From the NCBI GenBank assembly GCA_017475785.1, contig JAFVEX010000080.1:1-5336 (forward strand): 5,336 nt of DNA, read 5' to 3'. The notes beneath the pieces were generated by a model. The model worked only from the letters and a program-made list of their open reading frames with translations, was not told where the DNA came from and ran no database searches. The position numbers and the translations under genes are program-made. Origin of the DNA: Eubacterium sp. (lineage in GTDB: Bacteria; Bacillota_A; Clostridia; Lachnospirales; Lachnospiraceae). This document shows positions 5,295 through 5,336 of this stretch, piece by piece; position 1 is the stretch's first letter; each line of letters opens with the position of its first letter.

Positions 5295-5336
5295 AGGGAT
5301 GCGCACGGATTTGCAGCGGAAATATGCCGCTTGGCG

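Noticed and set aside
5235..5298. Rho-independent terminator for the secreted-protein gene
   Set aside because: The large inverted repeat is AT-rich in its main stem and is not followed by a T-tract on the plus strand.

Overview
The window looks like chromosomal DNA from a GC-rich gut-type clostridium (Firmicutes; a Lachnospiraceae-like genome is my best guess). The reasons are the strong AAGGAGG-type ribosome sites, very short gaps inside the operon, a clostridial-style Sec signal peptide and protein families common in clostridial surface-glycan loci. The assignment is inference from style and not from any marker gene.

Positions 1-4229 read as one plus-strand operon for a cell-surface polysaccharide. 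It opens with the 3' end of an NAD-dependent sugar epimerase/dehydratase (1-223). A complete CDP-glucose 4,6-dehydratase, rfbG (416-1489), follows; it makes CDP-4-keto-6-deoxyglucose, the branch point to CDP-activated deoxysugars. Next come a membrane-anchored protein with a probable extracytoplasmic beta domain (1641-2174), a polytopic membrane protein resembling DUF6056 / GT-C-like glycan proteins (2177-3550), and a 205-residue membrane protein homologous only to the C-terminal half of its neighbour (3612-4229). A hairpin plus T-tract at 4336-4362 probably ends the operon. In outline, the two SDR enzymes make the nucleotide sugar, and the membrane genes probably act in glycan transfer or modification at the cell surface.

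Positions 4476-5183 are a separate unit: a secreted, lysine-rich protein with a signal peptide and a low-complexity Ala/Lys/Ser/Thr insert. The last 153 bases hold no gene that I can support, but contain a strong nested inverted repeat.

The most unusual feature is not a gene. Three of the gaps after operon genes hold short tandem arrays of unrelated sequence: 8/9-bp units at 213-361, 39-bp units at 1451-1617 and 40-bp units at about 4227-4316. Each array begins at, or inside, the 3' end of the preceding gene and spans its stop codon. In the 39-bp array the last 12 codons and TGA of rfbG have been copied in frame several times, and the later copies have lost the stop.
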